Shown: positions 1 through 8,518 of the stretch, one piece after another
How positions within the stretch are numbered: position 1 is the first letter of the stretch
Layout of the letters: every line of letters begins with the position of its first letter
From: a virus
DNA: 64,000 bases
Strand: one strand, 5' to 3'
Virus record (IMG/VR): IMGVR_UViG_3300013132_000039
Coordinates: 1 to 64,000 of that record
Position numbers and translations under genes: made by a program
Notes under the pieces: model-generated
What the model saw: only the letters and a program-made list of their open reading frames with translations
Databases searched by the model: none
Told to the model about the DNA's origin: nothing

Positions 1-363
1 AATTTAACCAACAATAGAAAATACATAGGCAAAAAATTAGCCAAGTTCGCCAAGACCACTGTTCGTGTAGTCAAATTAAAAAATGGTAACAAGCGAAAGA
101 AACGCATCAGAGGCAAGGTAGAAAGTGATTGGAAGGACTATTATGGATCCAACGATCAACTACAGGCAGACGTAGCACAGCTAGGCACAGATAAATTTCG
201 TAGAGACATACTTTATTTTTGTAAAACCAAGGCAGAGTGTAGTTATATTGAGGCAAGAGAGCAATTCTCCAGGCGTGTATTAGAATCAGACGACTACTAT
301 AACGGACACATTCAGGTCCGTGTTCATGGCTCACACATCAAAGGCAAACAATTAAACGGTTAA
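1..363 (+). CDS. SegE-like GIY-YIG endonuclease, C-terminal part
   Basis: The reading frame is open from base 1 to the TAA at 361-363 and has no start in the window, so the 5' part is missing. The 120 residues seen are basic and include WKDYYGSND, an ILYFCKTKAECSYIEAREQF stretch, and a YYNGHIQVRVHGSHIKG tail. I recall this pattern from the phage SegE-like family of putative GIY-YIG homing endonucleases; the GIY-YIG motif itself would lie upstream, so catalysis cannot be judged. A mobile or stand-alone nuclease at the edge of a structural cluster is common in T4-like phages. Family call is from memory of the pattern. Confidence 0.7.
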   Translation, partial: NLTNNRKYIGKKLAKFAKTTVRVVKLKNGNKRKKRIRGKVESDWKDYYGSNDQLQADVAQLGTDKFRRDILYFCKTKAECSYIEAREQFSRRVLESDDYYNGHIQVRVHGSHIKGKQLNG

Positions 364-797
364 AAGCTAGCGCAGGCTAATTTCGTGCGCCCTAGACCTG
401 GACAATCGTATCACAGGGATGGAATCTTGCCGCCGTAGCAAGAACTCAACCACTACCTCTCGGAGATGAAGACAGTTTAAGACCTACTGTTTGGTTGTTT
501 GAAAAGGATTAAAAGGCCAAAAGAAGGGTAATTCCCTAACGGACATATGCTTGATAGCATAGGTGTATGCTCCTGCCGTCGTGATAAAAACGCTGCTCGT
601 GGTACCGGACGACCGCCACTGTAACGCAGTAATGCTATGTGACTCGAGTACTCGGATAATGCGGAGTCGAATTTTGCCCTTAACGGGCAAAATGTGACTG
701 TCATATCTGGATAATATTAAATCACTTCGTGAAGAAATACGTTCGAGCGCAAGCGAAGAACAGTTGAACTACGTTCAACTCTAATAAATATACAACT
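364..797. other. non-coding block with several hairpins, possible structured RNA
   Basis: No convincing gene lies in these 434 bases; short frames on the minus strand have neither a ribosome site nor protein-like composition. The block looks richer in G and C than its neighbours. Perfect stem-loops are visible: 671-679 with 685-693 (9 bp, loop TTAAC), 762-769 with 773-780 (8 bp, loop TAC), shorter ones at 722-732 and 547-560, and a long-range pairing of 641-645 with 664-668. None is followed by a T-run, so these are not simple terminators. I do not recognise a known RNA family. The 3' end contains the late promoter of the next gene. Confidence 0.45.
784..790 (+). promoter_or_regulatory. late promoter (ATAAATA)
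   Basis: AATAAATA matches the T4 late (gp55-dependent) promoter consensus. It ends seven bases before the ATG at 798, and no Shine-Dalgarno sequence lies in the gap TACAACT, so the message of the next gene should begin at or next to its start codon. Confidence 0.7.
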
Positions 798-1766
798 ATG
801 AAAGTTTATGAAGTAACTTCTGAAGCAATTAAATTTAAAAATCCTTTTAAGAAAACTCCAGCACCTCCTAGGGTTGAACCGACTTTATCAAAGACTAATT
901 CTATTGGAGATATATCTGCTGCTAAGGATTGGTATAATAATTTAGGAAAAAATAAACCTCAGGTTGACAGTGGCATAAAAGATCAACGAGGTCGTCCTAT
1001 CATGCGTGATATGACTGATGACGAACTAGTTGATGCTTATAAAAAGAGCCCTGAATATCAAAAAACTCAACCTAATGCAAAGGACGCTACTCAAGCTGCT
1101 CCCACTGGTCAAATCAAAGGAACACCTAAAACAGCTAATGATTTGCCGAAAGATAGTTTTCTTCATAAATGGATGTTTGGTCCTATTACTAAATTTTTAG
1201 GTTATGTTGCTGGATCGTTATTATGGACAGCATTGTTAGCTTATGGTGTATTAAATGACTTTTTTAGATATAGCAATAGTGTAGGCGCTATAAAATCAAA
1301 TTCTAATTTATCAGATATTGATAAAGAGCGTGCCATATATCAAGCAAGAGGTCAGCTAGTTGCTAGTATTCCTGGATCTATAGCTTCGGCAGGTTTGGCA
1401 AGAGCAGTTCCGATGTTAATAGGATTTTTACTTATTGCCAAAGCTCCTCAGAGAGCTCAATCTGTATTACAATTAGTTAATTATTGGACAGGTCCTGGTG
1501 CCTATATCTTGCAACAAAGAATTGGAGAGAATACACAGGTGTACACAGACTTTTCACAAAAAGCCTTAGAATGGATATCTGAAAAACTTTGGATGGAAGA
1601 AGGCCAGGGAGAAAATTTTACCACACTAGGACATTTATTCTCTTTAAACTTTTTAGCTAATGTGGTTTTCTTAGCAGCAGAAGGAGAACCCATTGAAGTA
1701 TCGCTATGGGTTAAAGCGACAGGAGATCAAACTAAAGCTAAAACTGCTGGCCAACGCGGCGTTTAA
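798..1766 (+). CDS. unknown membrane-associated virion-type protein
   Basis: 322 residues. The N-terminal third (about 20-125) is Pro/Lys rich and probably disordered. It is followed by hydrophobic segments near residues 134-155 (LGYVAGSLLWTALLAYGV), 193-215 (including PMLIGFLLIAKAP) and 280-296 (LNFLANVVFLAAEG), likely membrane spans or membrane-active helices. The start MKVYEVTSEA resembles the capsid-targeting start of some T4 internal head proteins, but the cleavage triplet is poor. It has its own late promoter and converges with the hub gene, overlapping the end of the frameshift extension by four bases. It could be an ejected or baseplate protein; I do not recognise the family. Confidence 0.75.
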   Translation: MKVYEVTSEAIKFKNPFKKTPAPPRVEPTLSKTNSIGDISAAKDWYNNLGKNKPQVDSGIKDQRGRPIMRDMTDDELVDAYKKSPEYQKTQPNAKDATQAAPTGQIKGTPKTANDLPKDSFLHKWMFGPITKFLGYVAGSLLWTALLAYGVLNDFFRYSNSVGAIKSNSNLSDIDKERAIYQARGQLVASIPGSIASAGLARAVPMLIGFLLIAKAPQRAQSVLQLVNYWTGPGAYILQQRIGENTQVYTDFSQKALEWISEKLWMEEGQGENFTTLGHLFSLNFLANVVFLAAEGEPIEVSLWVKATGDQTKAKTAGQRGV

Positions 1767-1996
1767 ATTAGATTTAATCCAGTTTTCTTTGTAGCTTCTA
1801 TATTGTCTTTAATAATACCGTTGATGATTGCACGGTCTTCATATCCATAAACATGAAACAATTCTTGAGAAGTTACACCTCCTCGCATATACCAACTTAA
1901 TCTATAAATTTCATCTTTAATTTCTTTGGCTTCCAAATCTAATCTTTCAACTAGCTGTTTAGTTTGTTCTATATCTAGTTTTAGAAGCCTTACGCG
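1763..1996 (-). CDS. -1 frame extension of the gp26-like hub protein
   Basis: Directly after the gp26-like frame, the -1 frame stays open for 77 codons and ends with TAA at 1765-1763. It has no ATG in its first half; the first in-frame ATG (near 1886) would leave only about 41 residues. The product reads like real protein: an amphipathic helix (DIEQTKQLVERLDLEAKEIK), then EIYRLSWYMRGG, ELFHVYGYEDR, and the end ATKKTGLNLI. Separate small genes with a similar WYMRGG...TKKTG pattern follow the gp26 gene in related marine phages, as I recall. The simplest reading is translation by ribosomal slippage at 2002-1996, giving a 349-residue fusion. A stand-alone start at TTG (about 1937) is the alternative. 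Confidence 0.72.
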   Translation of the reverse strand, partial: RVRLLKLDIEQTKQLVERLDLEAKEIKDEIYRLSWYMRGGVTSQELFHVYGYEDRAIINGIIKDNIEATKKTGLNLI

Positions 1997-2811
1997 AAAA
2001 AATTACTTTGATCTAAAGTTAATTGTATTTTATCTTCGGTATTACAGTTTCCACATTTAACATCGTGTTTTGGCATCGACCAAGCATCTTTATTATCTTC
2101 TAATTTTTGTTTTATCAAACCGTAAATAGACCTTTCACAGTTTCTTAAAAAGTCTTCGATGAATTCTTTATTTGTCACTTGAATATCAGTCTGAATACTT
2201 TCGATTGTAGTTAAAAATAGTTGAAGTTGTAGTGTGCTAAGATCTTGGTAAATCTTATCTATCGTTCGTTGTCGCTCTTCATCTTTTAAATCAGTAGTTT
2301 GGTATAACATTTTTTGCAATTTAAAATTTTCTATAGCAAAATAGTTCATCTCTTCGTATTGCAAAGGGCGTATTTTTATCGATAAATTTTCATTGACCTG
2401 TATAGTATTAACATATTTCAAGTCTTTAAAATAGTCGATTACACCACTTAGGTCTACATCATAGTCGTTTTCAGTTCCACAATTTTTACAGGTATGACTT
2501 AGTGTAATGGTGTTACCGAAAGTAGAGATTCTTATAGCTACTAATAAAGTATCTAGATCAATACTGGGCATAAGCTTGGCATTTTTTATAGTAGGGCAAC
2601 AGCTTTCTATTACTTTGGCTGTAGCTTCTCCACTAAACAAGGCATCAGGTGTTTTACTAATAATCTCGTCCATACCTGTCATTGCAAACACAGGAACGTT
2701 TTCATAACTGCCATTTAACGATCCAGGCTCATAATACAGCCCTCGGCTAGGCAAGGTAATATAAATTTTTGGTTGCCTAAAAAATTTCATTAATGGATTG
2801 TTTTGATTCAT
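1990..2811 (-). CDS. gp26: baseplate hub subunit, gp26-like (tail assembly chaperone type)
   Basis: 273 residues. The start (FFRQPKIYITLPSRGLYY) and the central HTCKNCG and DVKCGNC pairs fit the T4 baseplate gp26 family (Pfam T4_baseplate). Cys108/Cys111 and Cys253/Cys256 probably form one zinc ribbon whose halves are far apart in sequence. In T4, gp26 helps to assemble the central hub of the baseplate. The start at 2811 is preceded by GGATGA and by a perfect minus-strand late promoter. The gene diverges from the large coiled-coil gene at 2870. The end carries a slip site; most ribosomes should stop at 1990, and a minority should continue into the extension. Confidence 0.85.
   Translation of the reverse strand: MNQNNPLMKFFRQPKIYITLPSRGLYYEPGSLNGSYENVPVFAMTGMDEIISKTPDALFSGEATAKVIESCCPTIKNAKLMPSIDLDTLLVAIRISTFGNTITLSHTCKNCGTENDYDVDLSGVIDYFKDLKYVNTIQVNENLSIKIRPLQYEEMNYFAIENFKLQKMLYQTTDLKDEERQRTIDKIYQDLSTLQLQLFLTTIESIQTDIQVTNKEFIEDFLRNCERSIYGLIKQKLEDNKDAWSMPKHDVKCGNCNTEDKIQLTLDQSNFFA
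1996..2002 (-). promoter_or_regulatory. -1 frameshift slip site T TTT TTC
   Basis: In the gp26-like frame the last codons are AAT TTT TTC GCG TAA. The heptamer T TTT TTC has the classic X XXY YYZ form in the correct phase and lies two codons before the stop. The -1 frame it leads into is the 77-codon coding extension. Phage P2 uses T TTT TTG for its tail chaperone pair E/E'. I see no strong stimulatory stem downstream. Confidence 0.7.
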
Positions 2812-2820
2812 ATTTCATCC

Positions 2821-2828
2821 GATAAATA
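2821..2828 (+). promoter_or_regulatory. late promoter GATAAATA for the 1216-residue protein
   Basis: GATAAATA lies 41 bases before the ATG at 2870; the leader has GGAAAA as a weak ribosome site. It is back to back with the minus-strand late promoter, so the two divergent genes are likely switched on together. Confidence 0.65.
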
Positions 2829-2837
2829 TAATATAGG

Positions 2838-2845
2838 TATTTATA
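2838..2845 (-). promoter_or_regulatory. late promoter TATAAATA for the gp26-like gene
   Basis: Read on the minus strand the bases are TATAAATAC, a perfect T4 late promoter, 26 bases before the ATG at 2811. The leader contains the GGATGA ribosome site. Confidence 0.8.
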
Positions 2846-2869
2846 TACGCAGTTTTTCCTGGAAAAAAT

Positions 2870-5800
2870 ATGTCTAAAGTCGTTGATGCTGATATAGAAG
2901 ATCTCGCCCGTGCTATTGCCAAGGCAATAGGTCGTAGCGGTGGAGGTGGACCAGCTGTTGACTACAGTAAAATTGGAGGGCCTGATCTAGCTTCTAAAAT
3001 AGAAGGCTCTATTACCAATCCTTTGATGGCTGGACTATCAAAAATTCCAGGAGCAGGTAATGAAGTTGTAGCCAGCTTAAAACAAAGCCAAAGCGCATTT
3101 ATGGATCTCAGCAAGGTGGGTGCTGGGTTCAGGGGAGATCTACTGGGTTTAAGTATTGCAGCAGCTAATAGTCGTATGACTATAAGCGAGTTTGCAGATG
3201 TTATAAAAAGAAACAGCGAATCATTGGTAGGTCTTGGGGGCAGCGTTACAAGGGGTGCTGAAGCATTTGCTACTCTTAGTAAAGAATTTCATGATAGTCC
3301 AGCAGCAGATAGCTTAAAATTATTAGGATATACCAGCAAAGATTTAAATGAAGTCCTAATGGTTCAAATGGGTTCGATGCGTTATACCCAAAAAATGGAC
3401 GAAGCTGGCAAGAAACAGGCTGTAGAATCTGCTACTAAGTTAGCAGAACAAATGGATGAAATGGCTCGATTAACTGGCAAGAGTCGAGAAGAACAAGCTG
3501 CTCAGATGAAAAAGGCTCAAGAAGATGCTCAAATAGAAGCTAAGATGAAACTTATAGGGCTTAAAGAAGGTCCTGAAGCAGAAGCTAAAGCTAGAGCATT
3601 GTTTACGCAACAGTACAATGAAGCCCAGTTGCGCGGCCAAGGTCAAATGTTTAAAGAAGTATTTGCTACCGGGCAGATAATGAGCAGAGAAGCTGCTACT
3701 CAAGCTGCGTTAAACAGTCAACAGGCAGCAGCAACAAGAGACAGTGCTCTTGCTACAGCTAAAGGTAATGAGTCGGCAGCATTAGCGGCCAATGAACGAG
3801 CAAGAAAAGCTGCTTATGACGACAGCAAAGATCCAGCAAAATTACAAATGATAGCACTGGGTTCAGCAGGAGGAGAAGCTAGTAAGGCGTTAGGCGATAA
3901 TATGATGGCTAATCGTGGAGTCACTGATGCTTTAAAACGATTAGAACTTGAATCCGGCGGAACAGCAACTAATTTTGCAGAGCTGAATAAACGATTAAAA
4001 GAAAATTTAGAACAAGAAAAAGCTGGCAAAGACAATAATAATAAACAGGTTAATGAAATAGCTAAAACAAATATATTATTTGAAGCTAGAATGAAAGATG
4101 CAGCAGCAGGTATGAATGAATATTTGCTAAAGCCATTATACAAGTTAGGTCCAGGAATAGATCAGTTTGCAAAATATCTACAAGACGCACAAAAAGATTT
4201 TGGAGGATCAGGCAAAGGTATACGACCTGCAATAGCAGAAACAGCATCTGGTAAGGGCAAGTCAGACGATTCTGCTGAAGGAATGTTCCTCGGCGCTCTA
4301 AGGAGTGCTAGTAAAGAGCTTAATGAAGCATCAAAAGCAGCAGGAATAGCAATAGGTGGCATAGCTAAAGAAATGGGAAATGTTGCCAAAACTAATTTTG
4401 AATCATTGGCTAAACTAGGTGAATGGTCAAAAGAATTTCGTAAAGATTTAGATGAAACTTTAGGAAAATGGAAAACAGATGCAGGCAAGCAAACTCCACC
4501 AACTCCTCCGGAAAAAACTGGTCCTACTATAAAAAGAAATACAGGCAGTATTGGAATGTCTGGTAAAATGTTCGAGGATTGGGGAGAAGGAACATTAGTA
4601 GAATTACACGGTATAGAAGGCGTACTTACTCAAGAGCAAATGATAAAATTAGCTAAAGGTATGGGCAGCGAAGGAGCTGCCAAAGCTTTTGGTGGTTTAA
4701 AAGGACAATTAGATAAAGTTAAGGATTCAGGACAGATTGACTTATCCAAGATCAGTAAGGACATTAGTACTTCAGTTTCAGGACAAACTGTTAAAACAGA
4801 ACCCAAAGTAGAAGTTAAACCTTCTACTGCACCTAGCAAAGTGGAAGTTATAAACTGGCCTAAAGAACTAGGAAAAATAGCTGAAGCAGCAACTACTAAA
4901 CCTTCGGAGCCAGCTAAAAAAGAAGAAGCTAAAGCAACTGAACCTAAACCAGCCACTCAGGCTAGTGTTAGAGCAGTTGACAATAAAATTGAAAATGAAC
5001 CTAAACCAGCCACTCAGGCCAGTGTTAGAGCAGTTGATAACGCTTTGGAAATTCCTAAACCAGATTGGAAATCAGCTGCTGGAGAGTTTGGCGAAGAAAT
5101 GAAACTACCTTTTGGTAGTATGATGGATGAATTCGGCAGCAATTTTGATAAGGTTATATCAGATGTAAATCAAAGCCTAGGTGATGTTAACATAGATCAA
5201 TTCTCAGTTAATTTAGAATCAATTAATAAAGACCTGATAGATGCATTACCTGTTATTGAAGTTAGTAAGCAGCAAGAGGAATTCAAGAGTAAGTTTACAG
5301 AAGATCAGAAGAAATTCATAGGTGATTTTCAAGGAATGAGTAAAGAGAACCAAGAATTTACAACATTTGCCTTGAAAAGACAACAAGACATTGATTCGGA
5401 GATTATACAAAAACATAATAATATTGTTAACGATTTACAAAAAGCAAAAAATGAACGCGAGCTTACTGAGGAAGAAGAACATCAACTTAGTGAAAGTCAA
5501 CTAATAGAAACAAGGTACAAAGAACAGGTTGCTCAACGTCAAGAGCAGCTTGATATGATAAAGAATATAGATAGTCTAGCCGATGAATTAGAACTAGAAA
5601 GACTTGATCAACAAGCACGTAAAGAACTAGAACTTATGAAAGGCGCTAATGAAGAACGTCTTGACGCTAATCATTTAGCAATGTTAGAAGCCAATCAAAT
5701 GTTTGATATGCTTCCAGACTACGTGACTGAAGCTAAAGATGCAATGATGCTAGAAATGAATGACATCAAAGGCGATATAGAAGATGTGATGTCAGGAATC

Positions 5801-6520
5801 GAGTTTGAACCGATAGAAATAAGTGATCTAGTATCAGAAAATGATACAGACTATATTTCATCTGCTATTAAAGATGCACTGCCTTTTGACGAAATGGGTG
5901 GTGTCGACGAAGCAACGAAACAACAAGAAGATATGAACTTGTTTGCTGACGATATGCGAGCAGGTATCACAGAAGTGTCTAATGATATACAGGACAATCT
6001 AGGATCTATGATCGATGATGCAGCATTTGCAGCAGGTCCTGGTGATGCTAGTGTGGCTGGTATGGATTTTGCATCAGGTCCCGGAGATGCCAGTGTGGCT
6101 GGTATAGATTATGCTGCTCCTGAACCAGTTAAACAAGCTCTCGATAGTACTAATCCATTTTTTAATGACAAAGGTGAAGTAGACTTAAACAGCATTAATC
6201 TGCCTGGAATGAAAAAATTCGGTGCGGATTTAAAATCACAGACTGCTGCTGCTGGTAAAAAAGACGAAAATCAGAGTGATGCTGAAACTGCTAGATTACA
6301 GAGACAAGCAGAGAAAAAAGAAACATCCAGTACAGAAACTAAAACTGAATCTAAAACAGCAGCGGCTACTACCAAAGACTCTACCTTAAATGATGTAGTC
6401 AAGCAGCTAAGTTCATTAAATAAATCTATAAGAGACTTAATTGACCAAAATGGTAAGCTACTAGGCGACCAAATTCGTGCAACTAAATCTAATAACAAAA
6501 ATAATTTTGTAGGCGCTTAA
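2870..6520 (+). CDS. large coiled-coil structural protein, candidate tape measure
   Basis: 1216 residues, rich in Ala, Lys, Glu and Gln, with long helical stretches (about 195-330 and 880-960). A motif near 565-590 (GTLVELHGIEGVLTQEQM) resembles the GTxxxxHGxEAV element found in many tail tape-measure proteins. The region 640-720 is low complexity with an in-frame 19-residue duplication; another 14-residue duplication lies near 1055-1083. The C-terminus has a short helix (VVKQLSSLNKSIRDLIDQNG). Its position beside a frameshifting hub/chaperone gene is the usual neighbourhood of a tape measure in tailed phages, although here the two genes diverge. T4's tape measure gp29 is about half as long. 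Function is an inference. Confidence 0.6.
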   Translation: MSKVVDADIEDLARAIAKAIGRSGGGGPAVDYSKIGGPDLASKIEGSITNPLMAGLSKIPGAGNEVVASLKQSQSAFMDLSKVGAGFRGDLLGLSIAAANSRMTISEFADVIKRNSESLVGLGGSVTRGAEAFATLSKEFHDSPAADSLKLLGYTSKDLNEVLMVQMGSMRYTQKMDEAGKKQAVESATKLAEQMDEMARLTGKSREEQAAQMKKAQEDAQIEAKMKLIGLKEGPEAEAKARALFTQQYNEAQLRGQGQMFKEVFATGQIMSREAATQAALNSQQAAATRDSALATAKGNESAALAANERARKAAYDDSKDPAKLQMIALGSAGGEASKALGDNMMANRGVTDALKRLELESGGTATNFAELNKRLKENLEQEKAGKDNNNKQVNEIAKTNILFEARMKDAAAGMNEYLLKPLYKLGPGIDQFAKYLQDAQKDFGGSGKGIRPAIAETASGKGKSDDSAEGMFLGALRSASKELNEASKAAGIAIGGIAKEMGNVAKTNFESLAKLGEWSKEFRKDLDETLGKWKTDAGKQTPPTPPEKTGPTIKRNTGSIGMSGKMFEDWGEGTLVELHGIEGVLTQEQMIKLAKGMGSEGAAKAFGGLKGQLDKVKDSGQIDLSKISKDISTSVSGQTVKTEPKVEVKPSTAPSKVEVINWPKELGKIAEAATTKPSEPAKKEEAKATEPKPATQASVRAVDNKIENEPKPATQASVRAVDNALEIPKPDWKSAAGEFGEEMKLPFGSMMDEFGSNFDKVISDVNQSLGDVNIDQFSVNLESINKDLIDALPVIEVSKQQEEFKSKFTEDQKKFIGDFQGMSKENQEFTTFALKRQQDIDSEIIQKHNNIVNDLQKAKNERELTEEEEHQLSESQLIETRYKEQVAQRQEQLDMIKNIDSLADELELERLDQQARKELELMKGANEERLDANHLAMLEANQMFDMLPDYVTEAKDAMMLEMNDIKGDIEDVMSGIEFEPIEISDLVSENDTDYISSAIKDALPFDEMGGVDEATKQQEDMNLFADDMRAGITEVSNDIQDNLGSMIDDAAFAAGPGDASVAGMDFASGPGDASVAGIDYAAPEPVKQALDSTNPFFNDKGEVDLNSINLPGMKKFGADLKSQTAAAGKKDENQSDAETARLQRQAEKKETSSTETKTESKTAAATTKDSTLNDVVKQLSSLNKSIRDLIDQNGKLLGDQIRATKSNNKNNFVGA
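4940..5045 (+). repeat. 57-base tandem in-frame duplication
   Basis: The segment starting at 4940 recurs at 4997 with a period of 57 bases (19 residues, EPKPATQASVRAVDN in both copies) and only a few silent or conservative changes, which points to a recent duplication in a linker of the coiled-coil protein. Confidence 0.85.
6035..6118 (+). repeat. 42-base tandem in-frame duplication
   Basis: Two 42-base units (6035-6076 and 6077-6118) encode GPGDASVAG followed by MDFAS and IDYAA. Differences are mostly at third positions. Confidence 0.8.
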
Positions 6521-6522
6521 TA

Positions 6523-8250
6523 ATGAGTTGGAAAAAATACTTTACCCCGGTGACTGTGGAAAATACTCCTGGAACATATAGTCCTTTAGGGTCAAATGCT
6601 GCCAAGCCTGGACCTGCTAGAGCCAACTATAGTAGCTATCTTCCGGATGTATATACTGGTGCGCCTAATAGAATTGATAGATATCTGCAATATGACACTA
6701 TGGATATGGACAGTGAAGTTAATGCTGCCCTAGATATTCTTGCAGAATTTTGTACACAACCTAGTGAAAATAATAATACACCTTTTAGATTAACATTTAA
6801 AACTCAGGCAACTGGAAGTGAAATACGAATTTTACGAGAATACCTACAACAATGGACTAAACTTAATAAATTCGATACTAGAGTATTTAGAATAATAAGA
6901 AATGTTTTTAAGTACGGAGATGGATTTTTTGTTAGAGATCCTGAAACAAAACAATGGTTTCATGTCGATCCTGGTAAAATTACAAAGATAATTGTAAATG
7001 AAAGTGAAGGTAAAAAACCTGAACAGTATGTGATTAGGGACTTAAATCCTAATTTTATGAACTTAGTGGTCACAACAATTAATCCTAATACAGTGAATAC
7101 TAATAATCGTGGCACAGCCTATGTAGCAGGTGGCGCTGCTGCCAGAGGACAAGCCAGTGCTTATCCAGTAAGTCCTGGAACAAGATTTCAAAACAATCAA
7201 AATGAAGTTGCAATTGAGGCAAAACACGTTGTACATCTTAGCCTTAGCGAAGGATTAGATAACAACTATCCATTTGGAAACAGTTTACTAGAACAGATTT
7301 TTAAAGTATATAAACAAAAAGAATTGTTAGAAGATGCTATTATTATCTATCGTGTTCAACGTGCTCCTGAACGACGTGTGTTTTATATCGATGTAGGAAA
7401 TATGCCTAGCCACTTAGCAATGAGTTTTGTGGAACGTGTTAAAAACGAAATAAATCAACGTCGTATTCCTAGTGTCACAGGCGGTGGAACAAATGTTGTA
7501 GACAGCGCATACAATCCATTAAGCATAGGCGAAGATTATTTTTTCCCACAAACAGCAGAAGGTAGAGGCAGTAAAGTAGATACATTAGCAGGAGGAACTA
7601 ATCTTGGTGAAATAGACGATCTAAAATATTTTACTAATAAATTATTTAGAGGACTAAGAATTCCTAGCAGCTACTTACCTACCGGAGCCGATGATAGCCA
7701 AGCTAGTTATAATGATGGAAGAGTTGGCACAGCTTATATCCAAGAGCTTAGGTTCAACAAATACTGTGAACGTTTACAAAACTTATTAGAAGAAATATTT
7801 GATCAAGAATTTAAATTATATCTTCACGATAAAGGGCTTAATATAGATTCAGCTTTGTTTGAATTGCAATTAAATCCGCCATTAAATTTTGCAGCCTATA
7901 GACAGAGTGAAATGGATGGACAACGTATTAATACCTTTAACACTGTACAAGCAGTTCCTTTTATTAGTAAACGCTTTGCACTTAAGAGATTTTTAGGATT
8001 AACTGACGAAGAGATAGCTGAAAACGAGCGCCAATGGGCTGAAGAAAATGGTAAATCAGAGCCAACTCCAACAGATCCAACTGGCGAAATGCGTAGTGCA
8101 GGCATTAGTCAAGCAGGCATAGAAAGTGATCTTAATGACCTGTCTGATGAAAATGCACCACCTGAGGTAGGTGCTGCTCCAGGGGAAATAGCTCCAGCAG
8201 GTGCTGCTCCAGCTGCTCCAACGGGTGCTCCTGCGGCTCCTACGGTATAA
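6523..8250 (+). CDS. gp20: portal vertex protein gp20
   Basis: 575 residues; matches the T4 portal family throughout: RIDRYLQYDTMDMDSEVNAA near 48-67, the EIRILREYLQQW segment, FKYGDGFFVRDP, and a central VQRAPERRVFYIDVGNMP stretch, followed by FRGLRIPSSYLPTG. The portal ring sits at one head vertex, nucleates prohead assembly and is the channel for DNA packaging and ejection. The last 40 residues are an Ala/Pro/Gly-rich tail (AAPAAPTGAPAAPT) not needed for the fold. The gene starts two bases after the preceding stop (TAATAATG), so translation is probably coupled. It begins the head module 20-(67)-21-22-23. Confidence 0.95.
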   Translation: MSWKKYFTPVTVENTPGTYSPLGSNAAKPGPARANYSSYLPDVYTGAPNRIDRYLQYDTMDMDSEVNAALDILAEFCTQPSENNNTPFRLTFKTQATGSEIRILREYLQQWTKLNKFDTRVFRIIRNVFKYGDGFFVRDPETKQWFHVDPGKITKIIVNESEGKKPEQYVIRDLNPNFMNLVVTTINPNTVNTNNRGTAYVAGGAAARGQASAYPVSPGTRFQNNQNEVAIEAKHVVHLSLSEGLDNNYPFGNSLLEQIFKVYKQKELLEDAIIIYRVQRAPERRVFYIDVGNMPSHLAMSFVERVKNEINQRRIPSVTGGGTNVVDSAYNPLSIGEDYFFPQTAEGRGSKVDTLAGGTNLGEIDDLKYFTNKLFRGLRIPSSYLPTGADDSQASYNDGRVGTAYIQELRFNKYCERLQNLLEEIFDQEFKLYLHDKGLNIDSALFELQLNPPLNFAAYRQSEMDGQRINTFNTVQAVPFISKRFALKRFLGLTDEEIAENERQWAEENGKSEPTPTDPTGEMRSAGISQAGIESDLNDLSDENAPPEVGAAPGEIAPAGAAPAAPTGAPAAPTV

Positions 8251-8253
8251 ATA
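8246..8253 (+). promoter_or_regulatory. late promoter TATAAATA overlapping the end of gp20
   Basis: A perfect TATAAATA includes the gp20 stop codon and ends five bases (TTTTT) before the ATG at 8259. No Shine-Dalgarno sequence fits in the gap. Confidence 0.75.
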
Positions 8254-8258
8254 TTTTT

Positions 8259-8498
8259 ATGATATTGCGTGAACTATTTTACAGAGATCAATCACAGCCA
8301 ATTGGGTTTGGCGATCTCGCCTACAATCCTAGTCGTGATACAGACGTTATGAAGCGCAGTGATACTCGTAAAACTAGACTAACACTAAAACAAATTAACG
8401 AACTGCGCAAAGCCAGCGAACAACATATATTAGAGCAAGAAAAAGATTTAGAATTTATTGAATCAATGTATAAACCACCTCCTGCACCTGCGGCATAA
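8259..8498 (+). CDS. small prohead core protein, gp67-like
   Basis: 79 residues: an N-terminal FGDLAYNPSRDTDV stretch, then a basic helix (KRSDTRKTRLTLKQINELRK) and an acidic helix, ending in PPPAPAA. Position between portal and protease and the small size match T4 gp67, a component of the prohead core that is degraded during maturation. The sequence link to T4 gp67 itself is weak, so the assignment rests mainly on gene order and on memory of similar genes in marine relatives. It has its own late promoter with an almost leaderless start. Confidence 0.65.
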   Translation: MILRELFYRDQSQPIGFGDLAYNPSRDTDVMKRSDTRKTRLTLKQINELRKASEQHILEQEKDLEFIESMYKPPPAPAA

Positions 8499-8518
8499 TT
8501 ATTCAAAAAGGACAATAT

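Noticed and set aside
611-640. CCGCCACTGTAACGCAG resembles the conserved core of cobalamin riboswitches.
   Set aside because: The preceding GGTG element is too far away, the second conserved core and the GACC-x-GCC end are missing, and the next gene is a structural protein.
364-797. Group I intron, tmRNA or tRNA in the gene-free block.
   Set aside because: No intron core pairing elements, no tag frame with tRNA-like ends, and no T-loop with matching acceptor stem could be found by eye.
4162-4956. Two 108-codon minus-strand frames inside the coiled-coil gene.
   Set aside because: Composition mirrors the plus-strand gene and there is no promoter or ribosome site; they are shadows.
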